This document shows, in pieces, positions 8,900 through 18,126 of a stretch of 64,000 nt of DNA. Numbering within the stretch: the stretch's first letter is position 1; every line of letters starts with the position of its first letter. The DNA is from Iodobacter fluviatilis (GTDB lineage Bacteria > Pseudomonadota > Gammaproteobacteria > Burkholderiales > Chitinibacteraceae). Location of the stretch: assembly GCF_900451195.1 (NCBI RefSeq), contig NZ_UGHR01000003.1, forward strand, positions 248,001-312,000. The letters run 5' to 3'. The notes beneath the pieces are model-generated. The model did no database searches. It saw only the letters and a program-made list of their open reading frames with translations, and had not been told where the DNA came from. A program made the position numbers and the translations under genes.

Positions 8900-9667
8900 T
8901 TACCTGCCTTCACTCTCCAGTTTTTTAAGCTCTTTAATCACATGCTGCTGCCTACGGCTAACAGCCAGACGCTCAGGTAAATCGCGCAAAATCACCTGCC
9001 AGTGCGCTTCGCTCCCCCCGACTGCTGATTTTTCAAAGCCAGACATCATGTCGCGTGCTACTAGGCAGTTACGATGTATACGCACAAAGTGATTACCAAA
9101 TTCTTCTTCTAAACGGGTCAGAGAATCTTCCAGCAAATACTCACGATCGCGCGTGCGTAAAGTAATGTATTTTTGCTCGGCCTTTAAATAATACGCATCC
9201 GAAACAGGGATTAAGTGCACCCGGCCACGCTCTGTTACGCTGAAATGTGTGCGGGCATGGCTGGCTGGCTCTGCTTGAGATCTGGCAGTGCGCATGTCCT
9301 GCACCCGTTTTAAAGCAGAAATCAGCCGCTCTTTACGAATAGGCTTTAAAAGATAATCCACAGCACGTACCTCAAAAGCGGCCACGCCGTATTCTTCAAA
9401 AGCCGTAGCAAAAATCACCACTGGCGGATGTGAAAAATGGCTGAGCTCCCGAGCCAGCTCAATGCCGCTCATTTGCGGCATCTGGATATCCACAATCACC
9501 GCATCGGCATCAGCTTCGGCTAAAGCAGCAAGGGCGGCCATACCGCTGGTAGCGGTACCAACCACATCGTGCGGGCACTCGTCAGCAACGTCGGCCAGCA
9601 CATCTTGCAGCCTGCGCAAGGCGGGTATTTCATCATCAACAAGAAAAAGGCGCAGTGGCGTTCCCAT
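8900..9667 (-). CDS. LytTR-type response regulator (AlgR-like)
   Basis: 255 residues. Receiver domain at about 5-125 with DDE (11-13), phospho-acceptor Asp in ADAVIVDIQMPQMSG and Lys in DYLLKP. A LytTR DNA-binding domain covers ~145-250 (YYLKAEQKYITLRT, LTRLEEEFGNHFVRIHRNCLVAR). It overlaps the upstream kinase gene by 32 bp, so the pair is translated from one mRNA. AlgR/AlgZ pairs in gamma- and betaproteobacteria control type IV pili, biofilm and alginate; the pilin genes 5 kb away make such a role plausible here but the sequence does not prove it. Confidence 0.9.
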   Translation of the reverse strand: MGTPLRLFLVDDEIPALRRLQDVLADVADECPHDVVGTATSGMAALAALAEADADAVIVDIQMPQMSGIELARELSHFSHPPVVIFATAFEEYGVAAFEVRAVDYLLKPIRKERLISALKRVQDMRTARSQAEPASHARTHFSVTERGRVHLIPVSDAYYLKAEQKYITLRTRDREYLLEDSLTRLEEEFGNHFVRIHRNCLVARDMMSGFEKSAVGGSEAHWQVILRDLPERLAVSRRQQHVIKELKKLESEGR

Positions 9668-10688
9668 GGGGAATCTCCCGGTAAGGCAAGACGATATGTA
9701 CTTGATAATAGTCGTTATTCGCGTAAGTGCTTAAATTGGCTTCAGCATCAAAGTGGAGCAACAGCCGCTGGCGAATATTTTGCAGTGCCATTCCATTGCC
9801 CTTATGCTGGCTCACCGTCCCTGCTGGCGGCAGAGAATTTTTAATACCCAGATGAATATGTTTATCTTTTACTGCAATGCTGATCTGTACCGGGCCAGGA
9901 TCTAAAATGGGCTCTACCCCGTAATAAATCGCATTTTCTAGCAGGGGCTGTAATAAAAGCGGGGGCAGGGCGCCCATCACGGATGATGGTGCGATATCCC
10001 ACTCCACTTTTAGCCTGTCTCCCAAACGCACGGCCTCAATATTCAGATAACGGCGCGCTACTTCCAGCTCACATTCCACCGTAGAAAGCTGCTGCTTATC
10101 GACCATGACCACCCTGAACAGATCTGCCAGATCTTCCAGTACCTGCTCCGCACGCCTTGGCTCGCTGCGAATTAAGGACAGCACCGCATTCAGACTATTA
10201 AAAAAGAAATGCGGCCTGATTCTTGCCTGCAAAGCCGCCAATCTTGCTTCTGTTAGCCTGGGTGACAATGATTTCCAGCGTAAACGCAGATAAAGCATCA
10301 CAGACACTACCAACATCATGGTAAACAGAAGCGCAGGAAGCAAGGCCGTTGCAGGCTGTAATACAGAGAACAAAACTTTTCTCTGGCCAAAAACCAGCAG
10401 CATAGCCAGTGCGCTCACAGCCAAAGTGCCCGTCCTGTAAGAGAAACAATTCAGCCAGGGCATAACAACAGACAGCACAAATAAAGTGCCCAGCAGCGGT
10501 GGCTCTACCCACATTGCCGCCTCACCCAGCCTGAGCGGCCATTCCTCCCATGCAGAAAGTCCCAGCAATACGTAAGCCAACATGCCAAGGTGGATCAGCA
10601 GCAAAATACGTAACATCACTCCAAAATTACGGAAGTCTGGTAGTGGAACCTGCTCTTCAATCGATTTTTCAAGCAGCATACGATGCAT
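9636..10688 (-). CDS. membrane sensor histidine kinase (AlgZ/LytS type)
   Basis: 350 residues. Four to five TM helices in the first ~150 residues, then the His_kinase domain with IRPHFFFNSLNAVLSLI (phospho-His) and an HATPase_c domain: PPLLLQPLLENAIYYGV (N box) and GNGMALQNIRQRL (G box). The absence of a classical DHp domain marks it as LytS/AlgZ type. It is the cognate kinase of the overlapping LytTR regulator. The start at 10688 is the first in-frame ATG; a start three codons later (MLLEKSIEEQ) is possible. Confidence 0.9.
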   Translation of the reverse strand: MHRMLLEKSIEEQVPLPDFRNFGVMLRILLLIHLGMLAYVLLGLSAWEEWPLRLGEAAMWVEPPLLGTLFVLSVVMPWLNCFSYRTGTLAVSALAMLLVFGQRKVLFSVLQPATALLPALLFTMMLVVSVMLYLRLRWKSLSPRLTEARLAALQARIRPHFFFNSLNAVLSLIRSEPRRAEQVLEDLADLFRVVMVDKQQLSTVECELEVARRYLNIEAVRLGDRLKVEWDIAPSSVMGALPPLLLQPLLENAIYYGVEPILDPGPVQISIAVKDKHIHLGIKNSLPPAGTVSQHKGNGMALQNIRQRLLLHFDAEANLSTYANNDYYQVHIVLPYREIPHGNATAPFSC

Positions 10689-10864
10689 CCATTTGCGTAC
10701 CTACAATGCCATGATTAAAACATGTACCGTCCTGATGAAAATCCAAGTGGCTAACGGCTGATCGATTAGTGTAATTGCGCGTAAACATACTCAAACCCAA
10801 ACATCCCACGACTCATCGTCGTATTGTTACCTACACTATAAGGAATCCACTTCGAGCCTGCTGA

Positions 10865-12013
10865 ATGTCTCTTGCCATTGTTCATAGCCGCGCCATGATA
10901 GGAATAGAAGCAAGCGCCGTGCTGGTAGAAATCCATCTGGCCAACGGTTTACCGGCTTTTAATCTGGTAGGGCTGCCCGATTTAGAAGTCAAAGAAAGCA
11001 GGGAGCGTGTGCGGGCTGCTTTGGCGGTATGTGGTTTTGAATTTCCAAACCGTCGCATCACCGTAAACCTTGCGCCTGCCGACTTACCCAAATCATCGGG
11101 TCTGTTTGACTTACCCATTGCCGTAGGAATTCTGGCAGCCAGTGGCCAGCTTCCTTTAGAGCAGCTGAATGATTTTGAGTTCGCCGGCGAATTAGGGCTA
11201 TCGGGTGAATTACGCTCTATTCGTGGTGCACTAGGTATGGCCTGGGCCGCCCAAGCCGTGGGCAGGACGCTGATTCTTCCCGCAGACAGCGCCGCTGAAG
11301 CCGCCTTACTCAGCAGTGCCAGCGTGCTGTCTGCCAATCATCTGATGCAAGTTTGCAGGCATTTACTCGGCAGTGATCCACTTCCCATTGCCACCCCGGT
11401 CGCGATTGGAGCCCCGCCAGCCATGCTCGATTTAAGCGAGGTAAAAGGGCAGCAACAGGCCAAGCGCGCCTTAGAAATTGCTGCTGCGGGCAGACACAGC
11501 CTGCTGCTTATTGGCCCTCCTGGCACGGGTAAATCCATGCTGGCACAGCGCTTACCCGGCTTACTGCCAGAAATGAGCGAGCTGGAAGCGCTGGAAGCCG
11601 CCAGAATTCAATCATTAGGTAAAGAGCGGCTGGACGCCAGCCGCTTTGGGATCAGAGCTTACAGATCCCCTCATCACACAGCATCCGCAGTGGCCTTAGT
11701 GGGCGGAGGCAGTGTGCCACAGCCTGGTGAAATCTCTTTGGCGCATCACGGAGTGTTGTTTTTAGACGAATTACCAGAGTTTGACAGAAAGGTTTTGGAA
11801 GTCTTGCGTGAGCCATTAGAAAGCCAGAAAATCCACATTGCCCGAGCGGCACACTCCACCGAATTTCCGGCTGATTTTCAACTAATTGCCGCTATGAATC
11901 CCTGCCCCTGTGGCTACTTGGGCCATCCTAAAAAAGCCTGCCGCTGCACACCAGACCAAATTGCCCGCTACCTGCCCATCATCAAAATTAAGCTCACATG
12001 TCATCACAGTTAG
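10865..12013 (+). pseudogene. comM: comM 5' part, interrupted by the Tn7-like element
   Basis: Residues 1-369 are ComM/YifB: N-terminal lid domain ([15 protein letters not shown]), then an Mg-chelatase-like AAA+ core with Walker [15 protein letters not shown], Walker [12 protein letters not shown] and the Cys cluster [16 protein letters not shown]. After Tyr369 (codon 11969-11971) the frame runs into the transposon end and adds 13 foreign residues before a stop. The remaining ~130 residues resume at 56474. ComM is a hexameric helicase that promotes branch migration during natural transformation, so this strain probably integrates transformed DNA poorly unless the truncated product still works. 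Intact ComM is ~500 residues; 369 + ~131 fits. Confidence 0.95.
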
Positions 12014-12113
12014 ACTCTAACTTTGATGATTCGATTCATTTGTAGTCTTGTTTCCACATGCCCACCCATACGTATAGCAACAAACCAGTGATGTTTGATG
12101 CGTTAGGTTCTAA
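11973..12113 (+). repeat. transposon left end with TnsB-type binding repeats
   Basis: Terminal repeat TGCCCATCATCAAAATTA (11973-11990); a second copy of the core in inverted orientation, TAACTTTGATGA (12018-12029), preceded by GTTAG-N3-CTAAC (12009-12021); and a degenerate third, TTTGATGCGTTAG (12094-12106) with another GTTAG-N3-CTAAC. The same core occurs at the right end. These are the expected TnsB binding sites. Confidence 0.8.
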
Positions 12114-12161
12114 CCCCATAAATAATTAATTTAAGAAATTCATCGCTTAAAAAATATTTAA

Positions 12162-12818
12162 TTAGTATGGGCTGCCGATTTTAATATCGGATAGTGGCAA
12201 AGGCAGTTCCTGCAAATAATTGTGTAAAATCGAAAAATCATAAGGGCGAATACGTGCAGCATTTACTTGTGAGGTCAGCCAGCCAACCAATGTTGCTGAC
12301 GTTTCATTGAAACGAATGAGGACTGAATTAATTTGCTTTGCTCCCCGGTACAGGGGTACCCCAGGAGCACGATTAATTTCTTCAAATATTTTGCCAGTTG
12401 GCTTTGAAGGGTCAAATTTATGGCGAAGAAAAAACAAATTCAGCAGACGTAATAACGCTATATTAAACGGGTCAATTGGCAGGGAAGGTACACCGCCACC
12501 GCCACCATCTCCTCCACCTTTACCAATTTGCGATCCAATATCCATTTCCCATGTTTCAAGTGGGGGGAGCGAGCATTTAAGTAAAGCTAGCAACTCATTT
12601 CCAACGGCATGTCCTGTGAAAAATGTAAAAATTGGCGCTGAAGTACCCTTTTTTTGCGCAGTAAATTGATACGCTCGATGGGTACACGGTGGATGATATA
12701 GACCATAAACAGGCCGGCCAGGCACGCATTGAAATCTTCTAATCGGTGTGATTTTATAGATTTTCACCATTACCTCACGATTTCCCTTCATTTTTATAAA
12801 ATCTTCGGGCATATCCAT
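12162..12818 (-). CDS. uncharacterised protein with poly-Gly linker next to transposon end
   Basis: 218 residues; not recognised. The visible features are a central low-complexity linker (GKGGGDGGGGGVP, about 114-126) joining an N-terminal half with several Cys/His residues (PPCTHRAYQF) to a C-terminal helical half (PFNIALLRLLNLFFLRHKFD). No signal peptide or clear TM helix. Start: AGGAGG lies 7 nt before the ATG at 12818; the ATG 6 nt further upstream is too close to this site. It is the first gene inside the left end and is convergent with the broken comM. A monocistronic cargo gene of unknown role. Confidence 0.55.
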   Translation of the reverse strand: MDMPEDFIKMKGNREVMVKIYKITPIRRFQCVPGRPVYGLYHPPCTHRAYQFTAQKKGTSAPIFTFFTGHAVGNELLALLKCSLPPLETWEMDIGSQIGKGGGDGGGGGVPSLPIDPFNIALLRLLNLFFLRHKFDPSKPTGKIFEEINRAPGVPLYRGAKQINSVLIRFNETSATLVGWLTSQVNAARIRPYDFSILHNYLQELPLPLSDIKIGSPY

Positions 12819-13149
12819 ATCCATTCCTCCTTATCGAAATAGATGCAACAATAAATAAACCTTTCAAAAACCATTAATTATCTCTGCAAAACACGGAGAG
12901 GTGCGCCGACGATTTTTATACCTCTGGTTGTGTATTACTTATCAACGCTCATCCAGACTCAAAGAGCAATTTAATTGAATTACTTAAGCTATATCGGCCA
13001 CCCTAAAAATCATGCTAATGCGATATACCTAATTCCTCGGTACCGCCTCAGGCCACTTAGAAGTACCGGTCTACCTAGAGCTAATTATCTACGGAACGCG
13101 TATCTTGGCGACTATTGGACATTGGGAGGTTACGGTAGAGACTACAGTT
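12819..13149. other. gene-free spacer
   Basis: About 330 bp between the Gly-rich gene and the IS21 relic. Reading frames here are antisense or out-of-frame; no promoter, RNA or repeat was recognised with confidence. Confidence 0.4.
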
Positions 13150-13919
13150 ACCTGTCTCCCCTCTTTTTTACGCTGTTTGAACCTGAACAAATCATTTCCT
13201 ATGTCCATAATTTCGCAATGATGCGTTATCCGGTCCAGCAGTACTGTTGCCACCTTGACTTCCCCGAATCCCGTCACCCATTCCCGAAAGGACTGGTTGG
13301 TTGTGAGGACTTTAGGTTGTCATATACCATGTGCAGCGGCACACCACCGAAGAAGGCAAAGGCGCGATCATGCGCATAGAAGACCATCTCTTGGGTTTCC
13401 CGTGGATAGGCCACCACAAAGCATTGCCGGCTATAGGTTAAGCGGAAATGGGCCACTTTAATGGTCTGAAATACGCCATTGATTTCGGCTTGCTCATAGC
13501 ACCAGTCAAACTAACAAACCTCGCCTAGCGCAAAGACCAGCGGGACAAAGGTCTGCTTATTACAGAGTGTTACTTTGTTGGATTTCCACGGTTTCACGAA
13601 ACGCTGAGTGCTTTCATTAGCCTCGGTATCACCCTCAATTTGCAACGTTATGCGGTTCTGCGCTGAGCTTTGGACAGGAATGAGCCACTCTGTTTCCAGC
13701 CATTGCTCTAGGAGAATTTGAAATCCGGCCCAGTTTGGACTGAGGCTGTCGAGCAAGCAGATAGGAAGATGCCCCGGTCGTTTTAAGGTGCTTGCACACC
13801 GTAGGACGGAAGAATTTAAGATCAAGGGCAATGAAACAAATGCTCTCGTGACCGATGAGATGGCAACGCCGAATTTCGGTAATGGAGTCCATGGATAACA
13901 CCCTAGGTTTCTCCGGCAA
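13150..13919 (-). pseudogene. IS21-family relic: frameshifted istA fused to istB tail
   Basis: Three frames together recover istA: MPEKPRVLSMDSITEIRR (helix-turn-helix N-terminus, from 13919), then EQWLETEWLIPVQ and FVPLVFALGEVC (13511-13730), then HFRLTYSRQCFVVAYPRE and FAFFGGVPLHMVYDNLK (13274-13456). Immediately after comes an IstB C-terminus (VATVLLDRITHHCEI, FRFKQRK, to ~13150). The rest of istA and most of istB are deleted and there are several frameshifts and stops, so the element is dead. Confidence 0.8.
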
Positions 13920-13965
13920 AATACCGGACGGTTACACAACCGGTGTGGAAACTATTGGATGTTGT

Positions 13966-14318
13966 TTACCCCGGACACTTGGAAATCTTTGCACGCTGAT
14001 TCACACTGATATGGGCTCTTTGAATAATGTCCACATGCATTTGGACTTCGATATACATCTTTTTAAGACAATTATTTTCGTCCCCCAGTTTTTTAATCCG
14101 GGTCATCATTGAGACGCCCATACCCCCAAACTTAGCACGCCACTTGTAAAAAGAGGCAGAGCTCATGCCGTTCTCGTGGTACAGGTCAGCAACGGTCAAA
14201 TCTGCTTCGACCTTCTTTAGAATCAACATAATCTGGCATTATCAATTGCCCACGGCTTTCATGTAGAACGCCTCAAAGACCAAGAGAAAATCCTACTTAA
14301 AAATGAACTGGTTTTGTG
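13966..14318 (-). pseudogene. IS3-family relic: left end and orfA
   Basis: From 14318 leftwards on the minus strand there is an IS end (CACAAAACCAGTTCATTTTT), a ribosome site and ATG, then a degraded orfA with two early stops followed by ADLYHENGMSSASFYKWRAK, FGGMGVSMMTR and LKKMYIEVQ, which is the IS3 OrfA helix-turn-helix and leucine-zipper region. The same end occurs at 19851 (inverted) and ~55360-55458. No orfB remains. Confidence 0.8.
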
Positions 14319-15517
14319 GGAGGATTACCTGTATGTAACTCGATAAGCCCCATTTGTAAAAGCGACTTAGCTATTAAAACACGAGATTCTATATCTAATG
14401 AGCCAGGTAGGTTCGCGAGAGATATGGGGGTCTGTGTCTTAAGTAAAGCCTCTACTTCTGGTTTGGCAGAAGCAGGTAGGTTGAGAGAAGGTGCTGATAG
14501 CGGTGTTTGATTTCCCACTGTACCAGTTGCATAAACCTGAATACGAGTCGCAGAGTCAACTACTTCTGTATTACGCCATGGTACTGCACTGATAATGCTT
14601 GATTTGTCAACAACTGGTGGCGTTAGTATTGAGGCTAGAGAGTCGTCTTTGTGATAAGGACGGGTAGAAGCTATCACTCGTCGGACATGTGAAATAGCAG
14701 CTAAGGGGCTACGGTCGTCAAAAGCTTTAATATTGAATGTATTTAAACCCGCGATTAGTTCTTGAACAGTACTTGGGTCTTCTGTGTTAATTTTTTTTCG
14801 TAATTCAGGTAACTGGATGGCTAATTCGTGAAGGCGGTGTTTCAATATGTCGTAGACCGTAAGATGTTCAATCCCGATGCTGATATGCATGGAATGGTCT
14901 TCATTACAAGCTGCTTTATGGCCTACGCCGCCACTCACAAAAAGCACATCACCTGGGCTCATCATAATATCAACGGAGTGTGCTTTGGCTTCCTGCTCAG
15001 TCATCAATCTAGACATTCCGCTGATCGGTGACTCTACTATTTTCTCAAAAATGCTCCAGCATTTTCTGCCGCTTAGTTGAATTACAAGAACATCAGTGGA
15101 ATCCAAATGGGGAGGATATCCGGCATTCCCTTTAGGTGTAATAAATATCTTTGCGGAGGTTTTTGCACATAAACCACGTTCTAGCCCTAGGCAAAAGAGT
15201 GAAACATTGGGGTGAATCGTCTCCATTTGCTCAATCTTTGCCGTTGCTCCATCGCGCAAAGCTGACACCAAAAAATGTTTCTGGCTTGGCACCGCTCCCC
15301 GTACTGGTACATCAAGTGGTTTTCCGTTGAGATTCAGTTTAACTAACGTATCGAGCATCCCTTCATGCATGCTCAGAAAACTATCTAGCCATACTAAGTT
15401 CAACGTAAAGTGAAGTTGTGAGGACATGGCTCGAAACTCAAATTTGTTATCACTAATTGGTTTGCGGAGCCAATCCACGAAATAGTCAGCTGAGTTATCA
15501 AAGCGTACGTCCTGCAT
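14297..15517 (-). CDS. JmjC/Cupin_4-type Fe(II)/2-oxoglutarate oxygenase, third of three
   Basis: 406 residues. The double-stranded beta-helix core has the iron facial triad: PPHLDS (H-x-D) and the distal His in SGGVGHKA; CWSIFEK and MHISIGIEHL flank it as in ribosomal-oxygenase (YcfD/NO66) proteins. A ~200-residue C-terminal helical/winged region follows. Such enzymes hydroxylate Arg or His side chains of proteins. AAGGAG 8 nt before the ATG supports the start. It is the last gene of the minus-strand operon led from 19734, 128 bp after its neighbour. The last ~8 residues (PTKPVHF) are encoded by the terminal sequence of the adjoining IS3 relic, so the native C-terminus was replaced, with little loss judging by the paralogues. 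Confidence 0.8.
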   Translation of the reverse strand: MQDVRFDNSADYFVDWLRKPISDNKFEFRAMSSQLHFTLNLVWLDSFLSMHEGMLDTLVKLNLNGKPLDVPVRGAVPSQKHFLVSALRDGATAKIEQMETIHPNVSLFCLGLERGLCAKTSAKIFITPKGNAGYPPHLDSTDVLVIQLSGRKCWSIFEKIVESPISGMSRLMTEQEAKAHSVDIMMSPGDVLFVSGGVGHKAACNEDHSMHISIGIEHLTVYDILKHRLHELAIQLPELRKKINTEDPSTVQELIAGLNTFNIKAFDDRSPLAAISHVRRVIASTRPYHKDDSLASILTPPVVDKSSIISAVPWRNTEVVDSATRIQVYATGTVGNQTPLSAPSLNLPASAKPEVEALLKTQTPISLANLPGSLDIESRVLIAKSLLQMGLIELHTGNPPTKPVHF

Positions 15518-15645
15518 GTAAATACTCCTTGCCTAGTTAGGGGATATAGAGTCAATTTTTATTAACTCTATGAAATATATATATTTTTATTTATTCTCAA
15601 ATTATGTTGATGATATATTTTGGGCCATATATTGATTCCACAGTA

Positions 15646-16878
15646 TCAGCCCCGGTTCGATGGTGAATAGGGATATATGATACCCATTCGTCCTAGTGCA
15701 TTCATAAGGACATGTGTGCTGTCAGGGTTGATCATCTTATCTATATCTTCCAGTGTGAAGCCGTGCGACTGTTGTATAACGGTTTCTAGAATTGGTTGAA
15801 TGTTGACCGGTAAGCTGGCTGATGCTGGTAAAAAGGTCCAACTATGAGCGGTAGCTGCAGCCGGGACGTGGGTGGCGTACTCAATTTTTAATGCCTCTTC
15901 GTCTGAAGCCATGCGGAACATTGCTCCTGGAGCGAGGCAAAATGATTGAGTCCTCTTTGTATTGCGATCAAGCGGCTTCCACGGTATGCGAATGTAGGTC
16001 GATTGGCTCCAAAGACGATACGTGTGGTTCTGATACAGCATAGATTCTGCTGTCATGCCGGAATACTCTGCGATGGCATGAGAACGTAAAGCTTCTACAT
16101 TATCGAGAGTCAGTTCGTGGTGGGCATCACCGAGTTGCCCTATCGCGAGTAGTTTTCCTGTCATCCACGATGCAGTTGCTTTTACTGGGAGGATCGGGTC
16201 AAGATCAATGGCAAGATGTACTGATATATCATCAGTAGTGAATGCTTCATGAAGTGTTCCGCCTGGGATAAAAATTCCATCGCCTGGATTCATTACAATT
16301 TCGAGATGTTTGGGACCGACAGTTGATGGATCCACTTGATAGCCGCCAAAGTGAAAGCGTACCTTGGCAAGGTTGTCATAGCAGCGCCAATTTTTTGAGC
16401 CTACCATTTGTACTACAAAGGCGTTGTCATAATCATAGTGGATCGGGGTTGCTGCCATACCCTCTGCGCTACAGAAAGCATCAATACGGACGTTACAACA
16501 GAGTGCCCCTGACAGCATTGCTGCTAGCTCGCCAATATAGGGAATTTCTCGCTGTAACTGGCAAATGTTTAGCATGACCTTGTTGCTACGGCAGGCTTCT
16601 ATGATACTGGTCCATGTTTCATCTAGGATAAGCTGATGGGACTCCACTCTCTTACCATTCTGGTAGCCACGTGATATATCCAGATTTGCTCTGTTCCGCT
16701 TGAAAACATCAAGAATGTCGGCTAGAAGCTGGTCTGTATCAGGAAAGAAATCTAATTGCAAATTCTCAAGAGGTAGGCCAACGAGAGTGCTGGTGTGTAG
16801 ATGTGCTTTCACAGTAGAAAGCCAAGAGGTTTTCCATCCTTTTTCACCGGTAAATAGCTTCATGAGTGTTGTTCCCAT
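15646..16878 (-). CDS. JmjC/Cupin_4-type oxygenase, second of three
   Basis: 410 residues, paralogous to its two neighbours. The iron ligands are IHYDYD (H-x-D) and the distal His in PGGTLHEA; VVQMVGSKNWRCYDN is the conserved strand after the first ligands, with Lys/Arg candidates for 2-oxoglutarate binding. C-terminal helical region to the end. Only 11 bp separate it from the upstream oxygenase gene, so the two are co-transcribed. The annotated ATG at 16878 has no ribosome site; the ATG at 16863 has GGGA 8 nt upstream and may be the real start. The family acts on protein or peptide side chains; the substrate here is unknown. Confidence 0.8.
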   Translation of the reverse strand: MGTTLMKLFTGEKGWKTSWLSTVKAHLHTSTLVGLPLENLQLDFFPDTDQLLADILDVFKRNRANLDISRGYQNGKRVESHQLILDETWTSIIEACRSNKVMLNICQLQREIPYIGELAAMLSGALCCNVRIDAFCSAEGMAATPIHYDYDNAFVVQMVGSKNWRCYDNLAKVRFHFGGYQVDPSTVGPKHLEIVMNPGDGIFIPGGTLHEAFTTDDISVHLAIDLDPILPVKATASWMTGKLLAIGQLGDAHHELTLDNVEALRSHAIAEYSGMTAESMLYQNHTYRLWSQSTYIRIPWKPLDRNTKRTQSFCLAPGAMFRMASDEEALKIEYATHVPAAATAHSWTFLPASASLPVNIQPILETVIQQSHGFTLEDIDKMINPDSTHVLMNALGRMGIIYPYSPSNRG

Positions 16879-16889
16879 CGACGTTTAAT

Positions 16890-18104
16890 TTAGTGTTCAA
16901 CCAAAGAACTATCAACTACTTCAATAAGTCCCATGTTTGAAAATTTTCGTGCAAGTACAACCTTCGAAGCTAGGTCCAACTCGCCATGTAACTCTCTGAC
17001 TGTGACGGGGACTGTGGACGTAAGTAGCTGGCGAACTTCAGATTCTGCTATGGCTGGGAGCTCTATGTGTGGTGGGGCTGTTAGTAAAGGGCGCCCAGGT
17101 CGAATGGTTGATGAGGCTCGAATCCAAAGCTTATCGCCATGAACTTCAATGTATGATGGCTTATGTGGTACACAGCGAACCAGACTATCTGGGCACAACT
17201 GGTAAGCTTTCGCGTAATTGGCAAGCCCATACTTTTGTGCATCAATTCGGTTTGCACTATATGCGATTTTGAAGTTGGAAATTAACGTATCCACATCAAT
17301 TTCGGATACCGCGTTTGCCAAAACATCACGTGCAAGCGTTATGCGGTTTTTAAAATCTGGGGCGGTGGGATAAACAGGTTGTCGCAGTTCAACGTACTGT
17401 TCTAGTAGCTCCTGTAGAGCATATTGCAAAAGCTCTACAGGGCGATGAGTGCCAACTCCTACTGTCATATGTAAAGAATGTGAGTCAGTGCACATTGCTT
17501 CGTGTGGGAAGCCTGCGGGGATATAGAGCAAATCACCGGGCTCTATAACCGTTTCAATGAGCGGATCTGGCATCGGAACTCCAGCCAGAGGTCGGTTCAT
17601 TGTTTTTGTGGGAAAAGACGTATGCTCAGGGTATATTTTCCAGTGTTTACGTCCGGAAAGCTGCGTTATAAAGGATGAAACAGGGTCAAAGTGGATACCA
17701 AATCCTTGTTGTTTGGGAGGGGTTAAAAATGTCATTGCGTAGGTGTCTCCCCCAAACTCGGCTTCATAAGCACGGCATATTTTGGCCATTAGAGGGTGTC
17801 GAAACTCGAAATCTTCTACCTTGATCGTTGCTCCGAGTTGAAATTGCTTATCAATGAACGTTTTTTGGGTCTCAGCAAAGAAGAGTGGATTAGCATGAAT
17901 TACTTGGTCTTCGCTGCCAATCAGTACACGAGTAAATGCGTGAATATTGCCTTCGTTTGCGTTTAGAAGGTCATCAATACTTTCCATATTAACGTGTTCA
18001 TATAAGCGATTGGCTCCCTTGATAAGCAGTGGTTGCTTGTCGAGAAATTCAGCTTTGAAACGCTCAATTGATATTTCACCAAAAACGAACTCTTGCAGTA
18101 ACAT
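16890..18104 (-). CDS. JmjC/Cupin_4-type oxygenase, first of three
   Basis: 404 residues. The clearest JmjC core of the three: FGIHFDPVSSFITQLSGRKHW (HxD and the 2-oxoglutarate region) and PAGFPHEA (distal His), then LHMTVGVGTHRP. The N-terminus LLIKGANRLYEHVN resembles the YcfD/NO66 opening PLLIRGA. GGGGAG lies 9 nt before the start. It sits 22 bp after the MFS gene and 11 bp before the second oxygenase. Ribosomal oxygenases of this fold hydroxylate His or Arg in ribosomal proteins, but housekeeping copies are single genes; a trio with an exporter and small ORFs suggests modification of a dedicated peptide (inference). Confidence 0.82.
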   Translation of the reverse strand: MLLQEFVFGEISIERFKAEFLDKQPLLIKGANRLYEHVNMESIDDLLNANEGNIHAFTRVLIGSEDQVIHANPLFFAETQKTFIDKQFQLGATIKVEDFEFRHPLMAKICRAYEAEFGGDTYAMTFLTPPKQQGFGIHFDPVSSFITQLSGRKHWKIYPEHTSFPTKTMNRPLAGVPMPDPLIETVIEPGDLLYIPAGFPHEAMCTDSHSLHMTVGVGTHRPVELLQYALQELLEQYVELRQPVYPTAPDFKNRITLARDVLANAVSEIDVDTLISNFKIAYSANRIDAQKYGLANYAKAYQLCPDSLVRCVPHKPSYIEVHGDKLWIRASSTIRPGRPLLTAPPHIELPAIAESEVRQLLTSTVPVTVRELHGELDLASKVVLARKFSNMGLIEVVDSSLVEH

Positions 18105-18126
18105 TTGTTTTATCTCCCCTGACTTT

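Noticed and set aside
12975..13379. 134-codon plus-strand ORF
   Set aside because: It is antisense to the IS21 relic, whose minus-strand fragments match istA and istB.
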